64,000 nucleotides of DNA from Flavobacterium sp. TAB 87. GTDB lineage: Bacteria; Bacteroidota; Bacteroidia; Flavobacteriales; Flavobacteriaceae. Below, one piece after another: positions 27,425-37,185 of this stretch. The stretch lies in NCBI RefSeq assembly GCF_001529295.1, contig NZ_LLWK01000033.1:124001-188000 (forward strand), read 5' to 3'. The number at the start of each line of letters is the position of its first letter. Position 1 is the first letter of the stretch. Made by a program: the position numbers and the translations under genes. Under the pieces are notes generated by a model, which saw only the letters and a list, made by a program, of their open reading frames with translations, did not search any database and was not told where the DNA came from.

Positions 27425-27881
27425 ACGCTTTAAATTATTTATAAACATCTCGCAATTGCGCAAAAAAAACGCAACAATACCTCATCATAAAACTATAATT
27501 TTCCTGATTTATTGTATGTAAAGTCTTAAAAGCTGATGTCCTTCGAATGTAAAATCCAAAGAATTACAAATATCACTTAAGATCTTAAGGAGCTAATCCC
27601 GCTTTCACCTATATCTTTTTGGCCCAATTATCATTGGCACAAAAAGGATACCGGCTCTATCGGGGCTAATAGGTTAATAATAGTCGAGAAAAACGGTAGT
27701 ATAATCTCGCTTTTATTTACTTTTGAAATACTTAGAGAAAGACCTTATATCTCTTCTAAATCTTTTTTACGTAGTATTGTTCAGTAAGAACTGCTAAGCT
27801 AAATTCAAAATTAGAAAAAGCTCTAAATGAAAACAGTTGGCATGATCTTAAACCACAACAAAAACGCAGACCTAGACATTA
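27425..27881. other. intergenic region containing a dispersed repeat
   Basis: About 460 bases between divergent genes. It holds repeat copy B (27587-27672). Otherwise it is AT-rich with no open frame, promoter match or stem that I can support. Confidence 0.5.
27587..27672 (-). repeat. dispersed hairpin repeat, copy B
   Basis: Read on the minus strand it starts TAGCCCCGATAGAGCCGGTA, continues TCCTTTTTGTGCC, has a short loop, then GGGCCAAAAAGATATAGGTG and AAAGCGGGATTAGCTCCT. It aligns base by base with copy A (6418-6496) outside the loop, with scattered substitutions. Confidence 0.8.
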
Positions 27882-28826
27882 ATGAAAAAAATTGCCTCTT
27901 ACTTTCTATTGATATTGATAGTTATTTGTCTATTAATTGTTTCTCTGATGCGCTCGGATATTCCGGTACAAGAATTAAAAACAAAGTACACCAATGAACA
28001 TTCTAAATTTATAAAAATTAACGGAATGCAAGACCATTATACCGATGAAGGTCAAGGAACACCACTGATACTTCTTCACGGAATTGGATCTTCTTTAAAC
28101 ACTTGGGACGGTTGGGAAGAGGAACTTAAAGCTAATTTCCGAATTATTCGGTTGGATTTACCTGGTTTTGCTTTAACAGGTCCGAACCCAACGCATGAGT
28201 ATTCAATTGAGTTCTATGTTTCGTTTATGAAATCTTTTTTGGATGCCCTTACTATTGATGCTTGTTATATGACAGGAAGTTCATTAGGAGGATACATTAC
28301 TTGGAACGTTGCTTCAGCGCATCCCAACTTGGTAAAAAAGATGATTTTGATCGATGCTGCGGGTTATCCTTTTACCAACGACACCACTCCATTTGTATTT
28401 AAAGTAGCTCAAACTCCGATCGCTCCTTTATTTAAAAATACTACTCCTCGCTTCCTAATTGCTCATATACTTAAGCAAGTTTACGGCGATGATTCTAAAA
28501 TCACGGATACCGTTATCGACAGATACTACGATTATGCTAGAGGTGAAGGAAACAGAGGTGCATTTTTAGATGTTGTAAAAAGTCTCCACTTTACGCAGTA
28601 TCAAAAGATAAAAAATATTAAAACGCCTACATTACTAGTATGGGGCGCAAAAGACACGTGGATAGAACCCCAATTAGGCAAGCGATTCCAGCAAGATTTA
28701 CCAAATTCAAAATTGATTATGTATCCAGGTGTTGGACATATTCCGATGGAGGAACTACCGAAGCAAACGGCCGCAGATGCACAGCTCTTTCTTCTGGGAA
28801 CTTCGAGTAACGCAAACAGCAATTAA
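27882..28826 (+). CDS. alpha/beta hydrolase, membrane-anchored or exported
   Basis: The 314-residue protein starts with one hydrophobic segment (YFLLILIVICLLIVSLM) that serves as anchor or signal. The alpha/beta hydrolase core shows the oxyanion loop LLHGIGSS, the nucleophile elbow TGSSLGGYI (Ser about 138), an acid in LLVWGAKDTWI and the catalytic His in GVGHIPME. The substrate is unknown; esterase or lipase-like activity is usual for this group. It stands alone. Confidence 0.88.
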   Translation: MKKIASYFLLILIVICLLIVSLMRSDIPVQELKTKYTNEHSKFIKINGMQDHYTDEGQGTPLILLHGIGSSLNTWDGWEEELKANFRIIRLDLPGFALTGPNPTHEYSIEFYVSFMKSFLDALTIDACYMTGSSLGGYITWNVASAHPNLVKKMILIDAAGYPFTNDTTPFVFKVAQTPIAPLFKNTTPRFLIAHILKQVYGDDSKITDTVIDRYYDYARGEGNRGAFLDVVKSLHFTQYQKIKNIKTPTLLVWGAKDTWIEPQLGKRFQQDLPNSKLIMYPGVGHIPMEELPKQTAADAQLFLLGTSSNANSN

Positions 28827-29111
28827 CAGGAACAGTCTATCATATAAATAATTGTCCGTAAATATCCATTACGAAATAAAAATAAATTTTGATTAAAAGT
28901 AACGTGCTTTTTAACTTACTTTTAAAAGTAGTAATCACGGAAACCTTTGTTCTTAATTGCGTTTTATTATCTTTCAATACCGTTCAAAGTCAGTATTTTA
29001 AAAAATTAGAAAACTAGATATCCCAGGCGCAATTGGTAGCAATAACTTTTGCGCTAAAAAACATAAAATTGAATTTAGTCCTAATTATTAATATAGATGG
29101 TAAAAAAAATT
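28827..29111. other. intergenic sequence with a short toxin-like 3' remnant
   Basis: No intact gene. The stretch 28865-28880 (TCCATTACGAAATAAA) repeats, with one mismatch, the 3' end of the parE remnant at 29669-29684 and encodes the same ending SITK-stop. This suggests a leftover of a second copy. Confidence 0.35.
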
Positions 29112-29294
29112 ATGGTACGAAATACATCAATATTATTGGGAGACCATTTTTAAAAATTTATCAATGAACAAATTTCTAGAGGAAAATATAGTTATTTAAG
29201 TGAAGTTGCGAGAACCACTTTAGCGTTTTTCGAACAAAAAGAAACAAAAGCTCAAATGTTAATAAATGAACTAAATGAAAGAGTCTTAAAATAA
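29112..29294 (+). pseudogene. decayed ParD-type antitoxin gene
   Basis: The frame starts at the ATG at 29112 and reads MVRNTSILLGDHF, then TAA at 29151-29153. It continues in the same frame KFINEQISRGKYSYLSEVAR, TTLAFFEQKETKAQ, and ends at TAA 29292-29294. The opening, the GDHFxxFI block and the KYSxxSEVxRTxL block are those of ParD ribbon-helix-helix antitoxins. The internal TAA stands where Glu (GAA) or Asp is expected, so one base change explains it. Translation from the 13-codon stub could not give a working antitoxin. It precedes a broken parE. Confidence 0.75.
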
Positions 29295-29357
29295 ACAATT
29301 TTGACCGAAATAAAAATCTATGAATACTAAATCTAATTTTCAAAAACAATCTTCTAG

Positions 29358-29683
29358 TATATAATTGGTAAAAGGCATTAGACGATAGTAATAGCATTTG
29401 GATTTATACGGCAGAAAATTGGCCTATTGAAAAAGCTGATAGATACGACAACTTAATTATTGACCTAATTGAATATACCGTCCGTAATTTAGATGTGGCT
29501 CGCGATATCATAAAAATTAGAAAATCATATAAATATTCAAGAGTAAAATCAAATTTAGTTTTCTTTAAAATAGATAAAATTAATAAAATTGAAGTAGCTA
29601 AATTTTTATATGAAAGAATGGATAATAAAAACAAATTGTCCGAATACATAGAAAAGCTACTGCTAATGTCCATTACAAAATAA
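29358..29683 (+). pseudogene. decayed ParE-type toxin gene
   Basis: The open part (29372-29683) reads ALDDSNSIWIYTAENWPIEK, ADRYDNLIIDLIEYTVRN, then KIRKSYKYSRVKSNLVFFK and VAKFLYERMDNKNKLSEY. The IWxYTxENW, ADRYxxLI and YRYSKVxSHLIFY-like blocks identify RelE/ParE-superfamily toxins. The N-terminus is broken. The expected YII(G)K is in another frame just upstream (29358-29372), with a TAG before it and a one-base frameshift at AAAAGG. No start codon serves the full domain. A GTG at 29495 would make only the C-terminal half. Confidence 0.75.
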
Positions 29684-29959
29684 ATCTGATTTTAGTAGAA
29701 TAAACGGTCATTATCATGCATTCCTGTACCAGAAAACACTTTGCTCTAAAGTCGCAGCCAACTTCTAGCGCCAAGACAACCCTGACCATATAATAACACT
29801 AGAAACGCTGATTAAAAAATAAGAGCCAATTATACAAGACACCTTTCATTATTTACTTTTTATAATCATTTTAGTCTGCTAATTTAAGTGCCGTTTAAAA
29901 TAAGTAGTATTGCCGTTCTATTACTATTCAATCTTAAAATATATCCAATTTGGAATATG
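29684..29959. other. intergenic, nothing recognised
   Basis: About 275 bases between the parE remnant and the rlmF promoter. No open frame or stem was found; probably decayed sequence. Confidence 0.4.
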
Positions 29960-29967
29960 TATCTTTG
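29960..29967 (+). promoter_or_regulatory. -7 box of rlmF (TATCTTTG)
   Basis: Exact TAnnTTTG element 17 bases before the ATG at 29985. No good -33 element is seen. Confidence 0.55.
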
Positions 29968-29984
29968 CGCCGAAATAAAATCTA

Positions 29985-30935
29985 ATGAAAGAGACCTCCA
30001 CTTCGGTTAAGACCAATTTGCATCCTAGAAATTTACATCGAAGCCGTTATGATTTCGAAAAACTTATAGGGCAAAACCCTGCATTGAAACCGTTTGTTTT
30101 TGTAAACAAACACCAAATTGAAAGTATCGATTTCAGTGAGCCCGAAGCTGTAAAACAACTCAATAAAGCATTATTGCAAACGTATTACGACATTCAAAAT
30201 TGGGATATTCCTAAAGATTATCTTTGTCCGCCTATTCCTGGTCGCGCAGACTACATTCATTACATCGCCGACTTATTAGCTTTATCTAACGACGGAAAAA
30301 TTCCCGAAGGAGAAAATGTAATGGGATTAGATATTGGCGTAGGTAGCAATTGTATTTACCCAATTATTGGCAATGCTACTTACGGTTGGAGCTTTGTTGG
30401 TACAGACATCGATCCAAAAGCAATTGATAATTGTAGCGCAATCATAGAAAACAATCCGAAATTAAATGAGGTAATTAGTTTGCAGCAACAAACAGAGTCG
30501 CGTTTTATTTTTAAAAATATTATTACTCCAGAAGATCGTTTTGCATTTACACTTTGCAATCCTCCTTTTCATAATTCTGCTGAAGAAGCACAGAAAAGCA
30601 CGATTCGGAAAGTAACTAATTTGAATCCGACTGCGCAAAAAACTGACAAGCCTGTTTTAAATTTTGGTGGACAACATGCCGAATTGTGGTGCGATGGTGG
30701 CGAACTAGCATTTATTAAGCAAATGATTTATGAAAGTGCCAAATACCCAATGCAATGCTTATGGTTTACAACTTTAGTGTCAAAAAGTGATAACCTAAAA
30801 ACGATTTATAAAACCTTAGCAAAAGTTCAGGCCGTAACCATAAAAACAGTTGATATGGCACAGGGACAAAAAACAAGTCGTTTTGTAGCGTGGACTTTTA
30901 TAAGTGAAACACAGCAAAAAGCATGGAAATTTTAA
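29985..30935 (+). CDS. rlmF: 23S rRNA (adenine(1618)-N6)-methyltransferase RlmF
   Basis: RlmF adds N6-methyl to A1618 of 23S rRNA. The 316-residue protein begins with the family block LHPRNLHRSRYDFEKLI. It shows the SAM motif GLDIGVGSNCIYPIIG near 115-130 and the N6-methyltransferase catalytic motif NPPFH near 195. The later GGELAFIKQMIYES is also conserved in the family. Length is normal. It follows a degraded toxin-antitoxin region. Confidence 0.95.
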   Translation: MKETSTSVKTNLHPRNLHRSRYDFEKLIGQNPALKPFVFVNKHQIESIDFSEPEAVKQLNKALLQTYYDIQNWDIPKDYLCPPIPGRADYIHYIADLLALSNDGKIPEGENVMGLDIGVGSNCIYPIIGNATYGWSFVGTDIDPKAIDNCSAIIENNPKLNEVISLQQQTESRFIFKNIITPEDRFAFTLCNPPFHNSAEEAQKSTIRKVTNLNPTAQKTDKPVLNFGGQHAELWCDGGELAFIKQMIYESAKYPMQCLWFTTLVSKSDNLKTIYKTLAKVQAVTIKTVDMAQGQKTSRFVAWTFISETQQKAWKF

Positions 30936-31151
30936 AATAAGTTGTTGATTTGTTTTTTAATAGAGAGCTCTAAGACGATTATGAAATCAATAATTATAGT
31001 TCTGCAGAAAAAAACATCCTATTATTACATTCTTTCAAAAAAATATTTAATATCAATCATAATTCAATATTAAATAGAAATTCAGTCGAATAAATAAATT
31101 TTAACGTTATTTAAGTAGTATTTTAGCCAATATAACCTTAAACGACCACAA

Positions 31152-34100
31152 ATGAAAAAACTTCTGTTTATTCTAACCTTAATTTTCTCGGTTGCACTAA
31201 GCGCTCAGGAAATTAAAATTACCGGTGTGGTAACCGATGAATCAAACGCAACCTTACCTGGAACAACTATTATTGTAAAAGGAACTGCAAAAGGAACCAC
31301 ATCAGATTTTGATGGTAGCTACAGCATTACTGCAAAAATGGGAGATGTTTTGCAATTTTCTTATGTTGGACTAGAAACAAAATCATGGACTGTAACGGGA
31401 AACTCATTAAATGTGACTCTAAAAGGTTCTGGCGAATCACTAGAAGATGTTGTTGTACTAGGATCTCGTAATCCTGCTAGAACAGTAACAGAGTCTACAG
31501 CTCCTATTGATGTCATCAATATGAAAGACATTTCTTCGCAAGGACCACAAGTCAATTTAAGTCAAATTTTAAACATGGTTGCTCCATCTTTTACGTCAAA
31601 CTCTACAACTGTAGCTGACGGAACAGACCACATTGACCCAGCACAATTAAGAGGTTTAGGTCCAGACCAGGTTTTAGTTTTAGTGAACGGAAAAAGACGC
31701 CATACTTCTTCCCTAGTAAACATAAATGGTTCTCCAGGTAGAGGATCTGTAGGTACAGATTTAAATGCCATTCCTGCTTTTGCTATCGAAAGAATTGAAG
31801 TGTTAAGAGATGGTGCTTCGGCACAATATGGTTCTGATGCTATTGCCGGTGTAATCAACATTAACGTTAAGAAAAACACCAATAAATTAGATGTCAATCT
31901 TTTTTCTGGCGGAAACTTTTCTAAAGGTGCTAATGACCATTCCGGTGGTGTTGATGGTGGAAATTATCAATTAGACTTAAACTACGGAACCAGTTTGGGT
32001 AAAGAAAAAAGTTTTATTAATGCGACCGCAAGTTTTCAACTTAGAGATGCTACAAGCAGAGCAAAAGATGTAACTGGAGCTTTATTCAACGCCTACAATG
32101 CTATAGAGGATAGAGCTGCAACTGCAGGAACAAATATTAATTCTTTGTTCGCAAACATTACCAATACACCAAACACCGCACAAATACTTAGTGCAATTAA
32201 ATTATACGCTCCATCGGTAAGTTACTTTACAGGTGCACAGCAAACCGCAATTCTCGACGCTACCACTATTTCTCAAATGCAAACCGCTCTAAACTTTGAT
32301 GCGACAGAAGGTGAATTAGCCTTTAGAAATTTACAGAGAAAAGATTTTAATATGAGAGTCGGACAATCTTCTTTAAAAAGTGCTCAATTCTTTTTAAACG
32401 CTGCTTATCCTATAAATGATAATCTAGAAATTTATGCTTTTGGAGGAACAAGCTTTAGAGATGGTGAAGCTGCTGGTTTTTACAGACGACCGAATCAGTC
32501 GAGAGGATATTCAGGTTTATACCCGAATGGATTCTTACCAGAAATTCACTCTACAATAAATGATGCGTCTGTTGCCGCGGGACTTAGAGGACTGTTATTT
32601 AAAGATTGGAATTTTGATTTGAGTAATACATTTGGTAGAAATGCTTTTGATTATTCTATTGAAAATACAGTGAACTCTTCGATGAGAGAAGGTTCTCCAA
32701 CTGAATTTGATGCTGGTGGTTTAGCTTTTGCACAAAATACCACTAATTTTGACATGAATAAAAAGTACGAAGTTCTTCAAGGTTTAAATGTAGCTTTTGG
32801 AGCAGAGTACCGTCATGAAAACTTTAACATTAGTCAAGGTGTGCCGGACTCTTACAACCTCTATGATATTAATGGAGCAGTTGTAACGGGAACAACTCCT
32901 GCAAACATCAAAGTAACTGACTTTTACAATGCTACAAGACCAGGTGGAGCACAAGTTTTTCCAGGTTTCAGACCTGCAAATGCAGTTGATAAAGGACGTA
33001 ATAGTTATGCTTTATACACTGACTTAGAATTAGACGTTACTGAAAAATGGTTGGTTAACGGAGCCTTGCGTTTTGAAAATTATTCAGATTTTGGAAACAC
33101 AACTAATTTCAAAGTAGCCACACGTTACAAAGTAACAGAAAACATCAATTTACGTGGAGCGATTTCAACTGGATTTAGAGCACCATCTTTACACCAAATC
33201 TATTTTAATTCGACGGCTACACAATTTGTAGGTGGCGTACCATTTGAAGTAGGAACTTTTAGCAACGATTCGCAACCAGCGCAATTATTAGGAATTCCTA
33301 AATTGAAACAAGAAGAATCTAAAAGTGCTAGTATCGGTTTTACAGCAAAAATTCCTGCCGCTAACATCACTTTAACTGCAGATGCTTACATCGTACAAAT
33401 TGATGATAGAGTCGTTCTTACTGATCAATTTTCTAGACCAGGTGGAACTCCAGCAGCGGGAACGCCAAACGCTACTTTAAATGCTTTATTTGATACTGCA
33501 GGCGCAACAGCAGCCACATTTTTTGCTAATGCAATTGACACAGAATCAAAAGGTATTGATGTGGTAATTAGTCATAAAACAAGTTTTGGAAACAATGTTT
33601 CTTTAAAATCAGATTTATCAGGAACGTTCTCCCAAACGTACCGAGTGGGTACTATTCATGCTTCACCAATATTAGAGGCTGCTGGTCAAGTAAACAGATA
33701 TTACTCTGAGGCAAGTCGTGTGTATTTGCAAGAAGCAATTCCAAGAGTTAAGGCTAATTTGACTAACTCATTAACGTATAAAAAATTCGATTTCTTTTTA
33801 AGAAATGTTTATTTTGGAAAAGTGACCGATCCTAACACTGCTGATGCAAATGGAGACGGAAGAGTTGAAGGAGCGCTGGTAAACGGGCAAGTAATTGAAG
33901 TAGAGCACCCAATTTGGGGAGCAAAAATAATCACTGATTTATCGGTAGGTTTCAAAATCACAGAAGCGGCCAAAATTGTCATCGGAGCCAATAATATTTT
34001 TGACATTTATCCTGATGAAAATTTAGGTCCACAAAGCGTGATCAGACCAAGATTAGTTGGTGGTGCTATTGACTATACGGCTACTCCCTCTACTATTGAT

Positions 34101-34196
34101 TTATCAAATGCAAACCAATTTGTCTATTCAAGAAATACATCTCAATTTGGTCAAAACGGAAGATTCCTTTTTGCTCGATTAAGTTTCAGTTTCTAA
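31152..34196 (+). CDS. TonB-dependent outer-membrane receptor (large)
   Basis: The 1014-residue protein has a signal peptide (LLFILTLIFSVALSAQ) and a carboxypeptidase-regulatory-like domain at about 21-100 (KITGVVTDESNATLPGTTII). A plug follows at about 118-230 (QGPQVNLSQILNMVAPSF, QLRGLGPDQVLVLVNGKRRH, ERIEVLRDGASAQYGSDAIA). The large barrel ends LFARLSFSF. The plug is closer to siderophore/cofactor receptors than to SusC. No partner lipoprotein follows, so it is monocistronic. The ligand is unknown. Confidence 0.92.
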   Translation: MKKLLFILTLIFSVALSAQEIKITGVVTDESNATLPGTTIIVKGTAKGTTSDFDGSYSITAKMGDVLQFSYVGLETKSWTVTGNSLNVTLKGSGESLEDVVVLGSRNPARTVTESTAPIDVINMKDISSQGPQVNLSQILNMVAPSFTSNSTTVADGTDHIDPAQLRGLGPDQVLVLVNGKRRHTSSLVNINGSPGRGSVGTDLNAIPAFAIERIEVLRDGASAQYGSDAIAGVININVKKNTNKLDVNLFSGGNFSKGANDHSGGVDGGNYQLDLNYGTSLGKEKSFINATASFQLRDATSRAKDVTGALFNAYNAIEDRAATAGTNINSLFANITNTPNTAQILSAIKLYAPSVSYFTGAQQTAILDATTISQMQTALNFDATEGELAFRNLQRKDFNMRVGQSSLKSAQFFLNAAYPINDNLEIYAFGGTSFRDGEAAGFYRRPNQSRGYSGLYPNGFLPEIHSTINDASVAAGLRGLLFKDWNFDLSNTFGRNAFDYSIENTVNSSMREGSPTEFDAGGLAFAQNTTNFDMNKKYEVLQGLNVAFGAEYRHENFNISQGVPDSYNLYDINGAVVTGTTPANIKVTDFYNATRPGGAQVFPGFRPANAVDKGRNSYALYTDLELDVTEKWLVNGALRFENYSDFGNTTNFKVATRYKVTENINLRGAISTGFRAPSLHQIYFNSTATQFVGGVPFEVGTFSNDSQPAQLLGIPKLKQEESKSASIGFTAKIPAANITLTADAYIVQIDDRVVLTDQFSRPGGTPAAGTPNATLNALFDTAGATAATFFANAIDTESKGIDVVISHKTSFGNNVSLKSDLSGTFSQTYRVGTIHASPILEAAGQVNRYYSEASRVYLQEAIPRVKANLTNSLTYKKFDFFLRNVYFGKVTDPNTADANGDGRVEGALVNGQVIEVEHPIWGAKIITDLSVGFKITEAAKIVIGANNIFDIYPDENLGPQSVIRPRLVGGAIDYTATPSTIDLSNANQFVYSRNTSQFGQNGRFLFARLSFSF

Positions 34197-34216
34197 TAAT
34201 TACCTTTTTAAAAATG

Positions 34217-34252
34217 AAAAACCATCATGCTCAGCAAGATGGTTTTTTTTTT
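34217..34252 (+). terminator. terminator of the large TonB receptor gene
   Basis: AAAAACCATC pairs with GATGGTTTTT, with an inner TGCT/AGCA stem, followed by T residues. Confidence 0.88.
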
Positions 34253-34288
34253 GGCTTAAACTTAAGTGCAAAAAGAATTCAAACTTTG

Positions 34289-34296
34289 TAACTTTG
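34289..34296 (+). promoter_or_regulatory. -7 box of uvrB (TAACTTTG)
   Basis: Exact TAnnTTTG element 25 bases before the uvrB ATG. Confidence 0.55.
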
Positions 34297-34321
34297 TAAT
34301 TCCTAATTTTCAACATAACAG

Positions 34322-36313
34322 ATGAATTTCCAAGTTGTTTCCGATTACAGTCCCAAAGGCGATCAACCGCAAGCTATCGAAAAATTATCCCAAGGAATTG
34401 AGGATGGTGAAAAGTTCCAGACACTCTTGGGAGTTACGGGCTCAGGAAAAACCTTTACGGTAGCCAACGTAATTCAAGAAGTACAACGTCCTACTTTAGT
34501 TTTGGCGCACAATAAAACATTGGCTGCTCAGCTGTATTCCGAATTCAAGCAGTTTTTCCCCAATAATGCGGTGGAATATTTTGTGTCGTATTACGACTAT
34601 TACCAACCCGAAGCTTTTATGCCAGTAACTGGTGTTTTCATTGAAAAGGATTTATCCATCAACGAAGAATTAGAAAAAATGCGAATGTCAACAACGGCTT
34701 CGTTACTTTCTGGTCGGAGAGATATTTTGGTTGTCGCATCGGTTTCCTGTTTGTACGGTATTGGAAACCCTGTAGAATTTCAGAAAAATTTAATTCCGAT
34801 TGAGAAAGGTCAAGTTATTTCTCGAACTAAATTATTGCATCAGCTGGTGCAAAGTTTATATTCTAGAACCGAAGCTGATTTTAATCCGGGAAGTTTTCGA
34901 ATAAAAGGCGACACAGTAGATGTGTATCCAAGTTATGCCGATGAGGCGTATCGAATTCATTTCTTTGGAGATGAAATTGAAGAAATAGAAAGTTTTGATA
35001 CCAAAGACTCTAAAGTCATTGAAAAGTTCGAGCGATTGACCATCTATCCGGCTAACATGTTTGTGACTTCCCCCGACGTATTGCAAGGTGCAATTTGGGA
35101 TATCCAACAAGATTTAGTCAAACAAGTAGATTATTTTAAGGAAATTGGTAAGCACTTAGAAGCAAAACGTCTGGAAGAGCGTACCAATTTTGATTTAGAA
35201 ATGATTCGAGAATTAGGATATTGCTCTGGAATTGAAAATTATTCTCGATATCTCGACGGCCGTCTACCTGGCACCAGACCCTTTTGTTTGCTCGATTATT
35301 TTCCAAAAGATTATTTAATGGTTGTCGATGAAAGTCACGTAACACTTTCGCAAGTGAGTGCCATGTATGGAGGCGACAGAAGCAGAAAAGAAAATTTAGT
35401 AGAATACGGTTTCCGCCTTCCGGCAGCAATGGACAACCGTCCGTTGAAGTTTGAGGAGTTTGAAGCCATGCAAAATCAGGTGATTTATGTATCGGCGACT
35501 CCAGCTGATTATGAATTAGCCAAAACAGAAGGTGTCGTAGTTGAACAAGTAATTCGTCCTACAGGATTATTAGATCCAATTATTGAGATTCGACCAAGTT
35601 TGAACCAAATTGATGATTTAATCGAAGAAATTCAGGTTCGAGCTGAAAAAGATGAGCGCGTTTTAGTGACTACTTTAACCAAGAGAATGGCTGAAGAACT
35701 GGCTAAATACTTAACCAAAGTCAGCATTCGTTGTCGTTATATTCACTCAGAAGTGGACACCTTAGAACGAATTGAAATCATGCAAGATTTGCGAAAAGGA
35801 ATTTTCGATGTTTTAATTGGTGTGAATTTACTTCGTGAAGGACTGGATTTACCTGAAGTTTCGTTGGTCGCTATTCTAGATGCCGATAAAGAAGGTTTTT
35901 TAAGAAGCCATCGTTCGCTGACTCAAACCATTGGTCGTGCCGCGAGAAACTTAAACGGAAGAGCGATTTTATACGCCGATAAAATTACGGCCAGTATGCA
36001 AAAAACAATCGACGAAACCGAATACCGCCGCAACAAACAAATGACGTTCAATACCGAAAACAATTTGGTGCCGCAAGCCTTAAATAAAAAAATAGAAAGC
36101 GCTTTTACTAAAAATCCGTTGGCTGATTATGAATTGGGCCTCACTTTAAACGCGGCAGCAGAACCAGACACTACCTATTCTTCGAAAGCAGATTTAGAAA
36201 AAATGATTCGAGAAAAACGAAAATCAATGGAAAAAGCAGCGAAGGAATTAGACTTTATGCAAGCCGCTAAATTGCGTGACGATATTAAGAAACTACAAAC
36301 ACAATTGGCTTAA
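34322..36313 (+). CDS. uvrB: excinuclease ABC subunit UvrB
   Basis: DNA-damage recognition helicase of nucleotide excision repair. It takes over from UvrA and recruits UvrC. The 663 residues match the family. Landmarks are Walker A GVTGSGKTFT near 39-48, the beta-hairpin YYDYYQPEAFMPVTGVFIEK near 93-112, the DEAD-like VVDESHVTLSQV, helicase motif VI QTIGRAARN and a C-terminal UVR domain (MEKAAKELDFMQAAKLRDDI) that binds UvrC. The esterase gene that follows is close (28 bases) and may be co-transcribed. Confidence 0.98.
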   Translation: MNFQVVSDYSPKGDQPQAIEKLSQGIEDGEKFQTLLGVTGSGKTFTVANVIQEVQRPTLVLAHNKTLAAQLYSEFKQFFPNNAVEYFVSYYDYYQPEAFMPVTGVFIEKDLSINEELEKMRMSTTASLLSGRRDILVVASVSCLYGIGNPVEFQKNLIPIEKGQVISRTKLLHQLVQSLYSRTEADFNPGSFRIKGDTVDVYPSYADEAYRIHFFGDEIEEIESFDTKDSKVIEKFERLTIYPANMFVTSPDVLQGAIWDIQQDLVKQVDYFKEIGKHLEAKRLEERTNFDLEMIRELGYCSGIENYSRYLDGRLPGTRPFCLLDYFPKDYLMVVDESHVTLSQVSAMYGGDRSRKENLVEYGFRLPAAMDNRPLKFEEFEAMQNQVIYVSATPADYELAKTEGVVVEQVIRPTGLLDPIIEIRPSLNQIDDLIEEIQVRAEKDERVLVTTLTKRMAEELAKYLTKVSIRCRYIHSEVDTLERIEIMQDLRKGIFDVLIGVNLLREGLDLPEVSLVAILDADKEGFLRSHRSLTQTIGRAARNLNGRAILYADKITASMQKTIDETEYRRNKQMTFNTENNLVPQALNKKIESAFTKNPLADYELGLTLNAAAEPDTTYSSKADLEKMIREKRKSMEKAAKELDFMQAAKLRDDIKKLQTQLA

Positions 36314-36341
36314 TTTTCTATTTCTAAATACATGTTGCTTC

Positions 36342-37148
36342 ATGAAAATAAAAATTTTATTTCTCGTTTTAATCTTTGGTTTTCTTACGGCAACAGCGCA
36401 AGAAAGTAGTGCTAGCAAAAATATTTCGACTTTTTCGATTGATTCGCCAGAGTTGCAGACAACTAAAAAGATTTGGATCTATTTGCCCGAAAACTATAGA
36501 AATTCGAACACCAAATATCCGGTGTTGTACATGCATGATGCTCAGAATTTATTTGATGCCAAGACTTCTTTTGTAGGAGAATGGAATATTGATGAAAAAC
36601 TAGATAGTTTGCGAGCTCCAATAATTGTGGTGGGAATTGAACATGGAAATGAAAAGCGGATTGACGAACTTACGCCTTATCCTAACGAAAAATATGGTGG
36701 CGGAAGCGGTGAAAAGTACACCGAATTTATTGTACAAACATTAAAACCCTACATTGACTCTCATTACCAAACAAAGACCACAGCAAAGAGTACATCAATT
36801 ATGGGCAGTTCTTTGGGTGGACTGATCTCGATGTATGCCGTTTTAAAATATCCTAAAACGTTTGGCAAGGCTGTTATTTTCTCGCCTTCATTTTGGTTTT
36901 CTGATAAAATCTATAATTTGGCTGCAATAAGTCCGAAATTGGATAGCAAAATATATTTTTTATGCGGCGATCATGAAAGTGATGATATGGTTAATGATCT
37001 TCAAAAGATGAAAACCTTACTTTTAGAAAACAAAGTGATTGCTTCTAAAAACATGGAAACAAAAATAATTAAAAAGGGCGAGCATAATGAAAAACTCTGG
37101 AGAGATGGTTTTGTACATAGCTTTTTATGGTTGGAAAAATTTCAATAA
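36342..37148 (+). CDS. secreted esterase (PF00756, esterase-D type alpha/beta hydrolase)
   Basis: From the ATG at 36342 the 268-residue product has a good signal peptide (IKILFLVLIFGFLTATAQ). The longer frame starting inside uvrB would not. The core includes KIWIYLPENY, YPVLYMHDAQNLFD and the nucleophile elbow SIMGSSLGGLIS, with a late GEHNEKLWRDGFVHSF carrying the catalytic His. This is the putative-esterase family, which includes enterochelin and carbohydrate acetyl/feruloyl esterases. The actual substrate is unknown. The dipeptide epimerase starts 37 bases downstream. Confidence 0.87.
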   Translation: MKIKILFLVLIFGFLTATAQESSASKNISTFSIDSPELQTTKKIWIYLPENYRNSNTKYPVLYMHDAQNLFDAKTSFVGEWNIDEKLDSLRAPIIVVGIEHGNEKRIDELTPYPNEKYGGGSGEKYTEFIVQTLKPYIDSHYQTKTTAKSTSIMGSSLGGLISMYAVLKYPKTFGKAVIFSPSFWFSDKIYNLAAISPKLDSKIYFLCGDHESDDMVNDLQKMKTLLLENKVIASKNMETKIIKKGEHNEKLWRDGFVHSFLWLEKFQ

Positions 37149-37185
37149 TTCATCACTTTTTTATTCAATAAATATCAGACGTCTA

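Noticed and set aside
29404..29673. 89-codon minus-strand frame
   Set aside because: It is antisense to the ParE remnant and has no family resemblance; the plus-strand reading explains the region better.
29495..29683. 62-codon frame from a GTG as a stand-alone gene
   Set aside because: The reading frame continues upstream with clear ParE similarity to about 29372, so this is the tail of a broken toxin gene, not a gene of its own.
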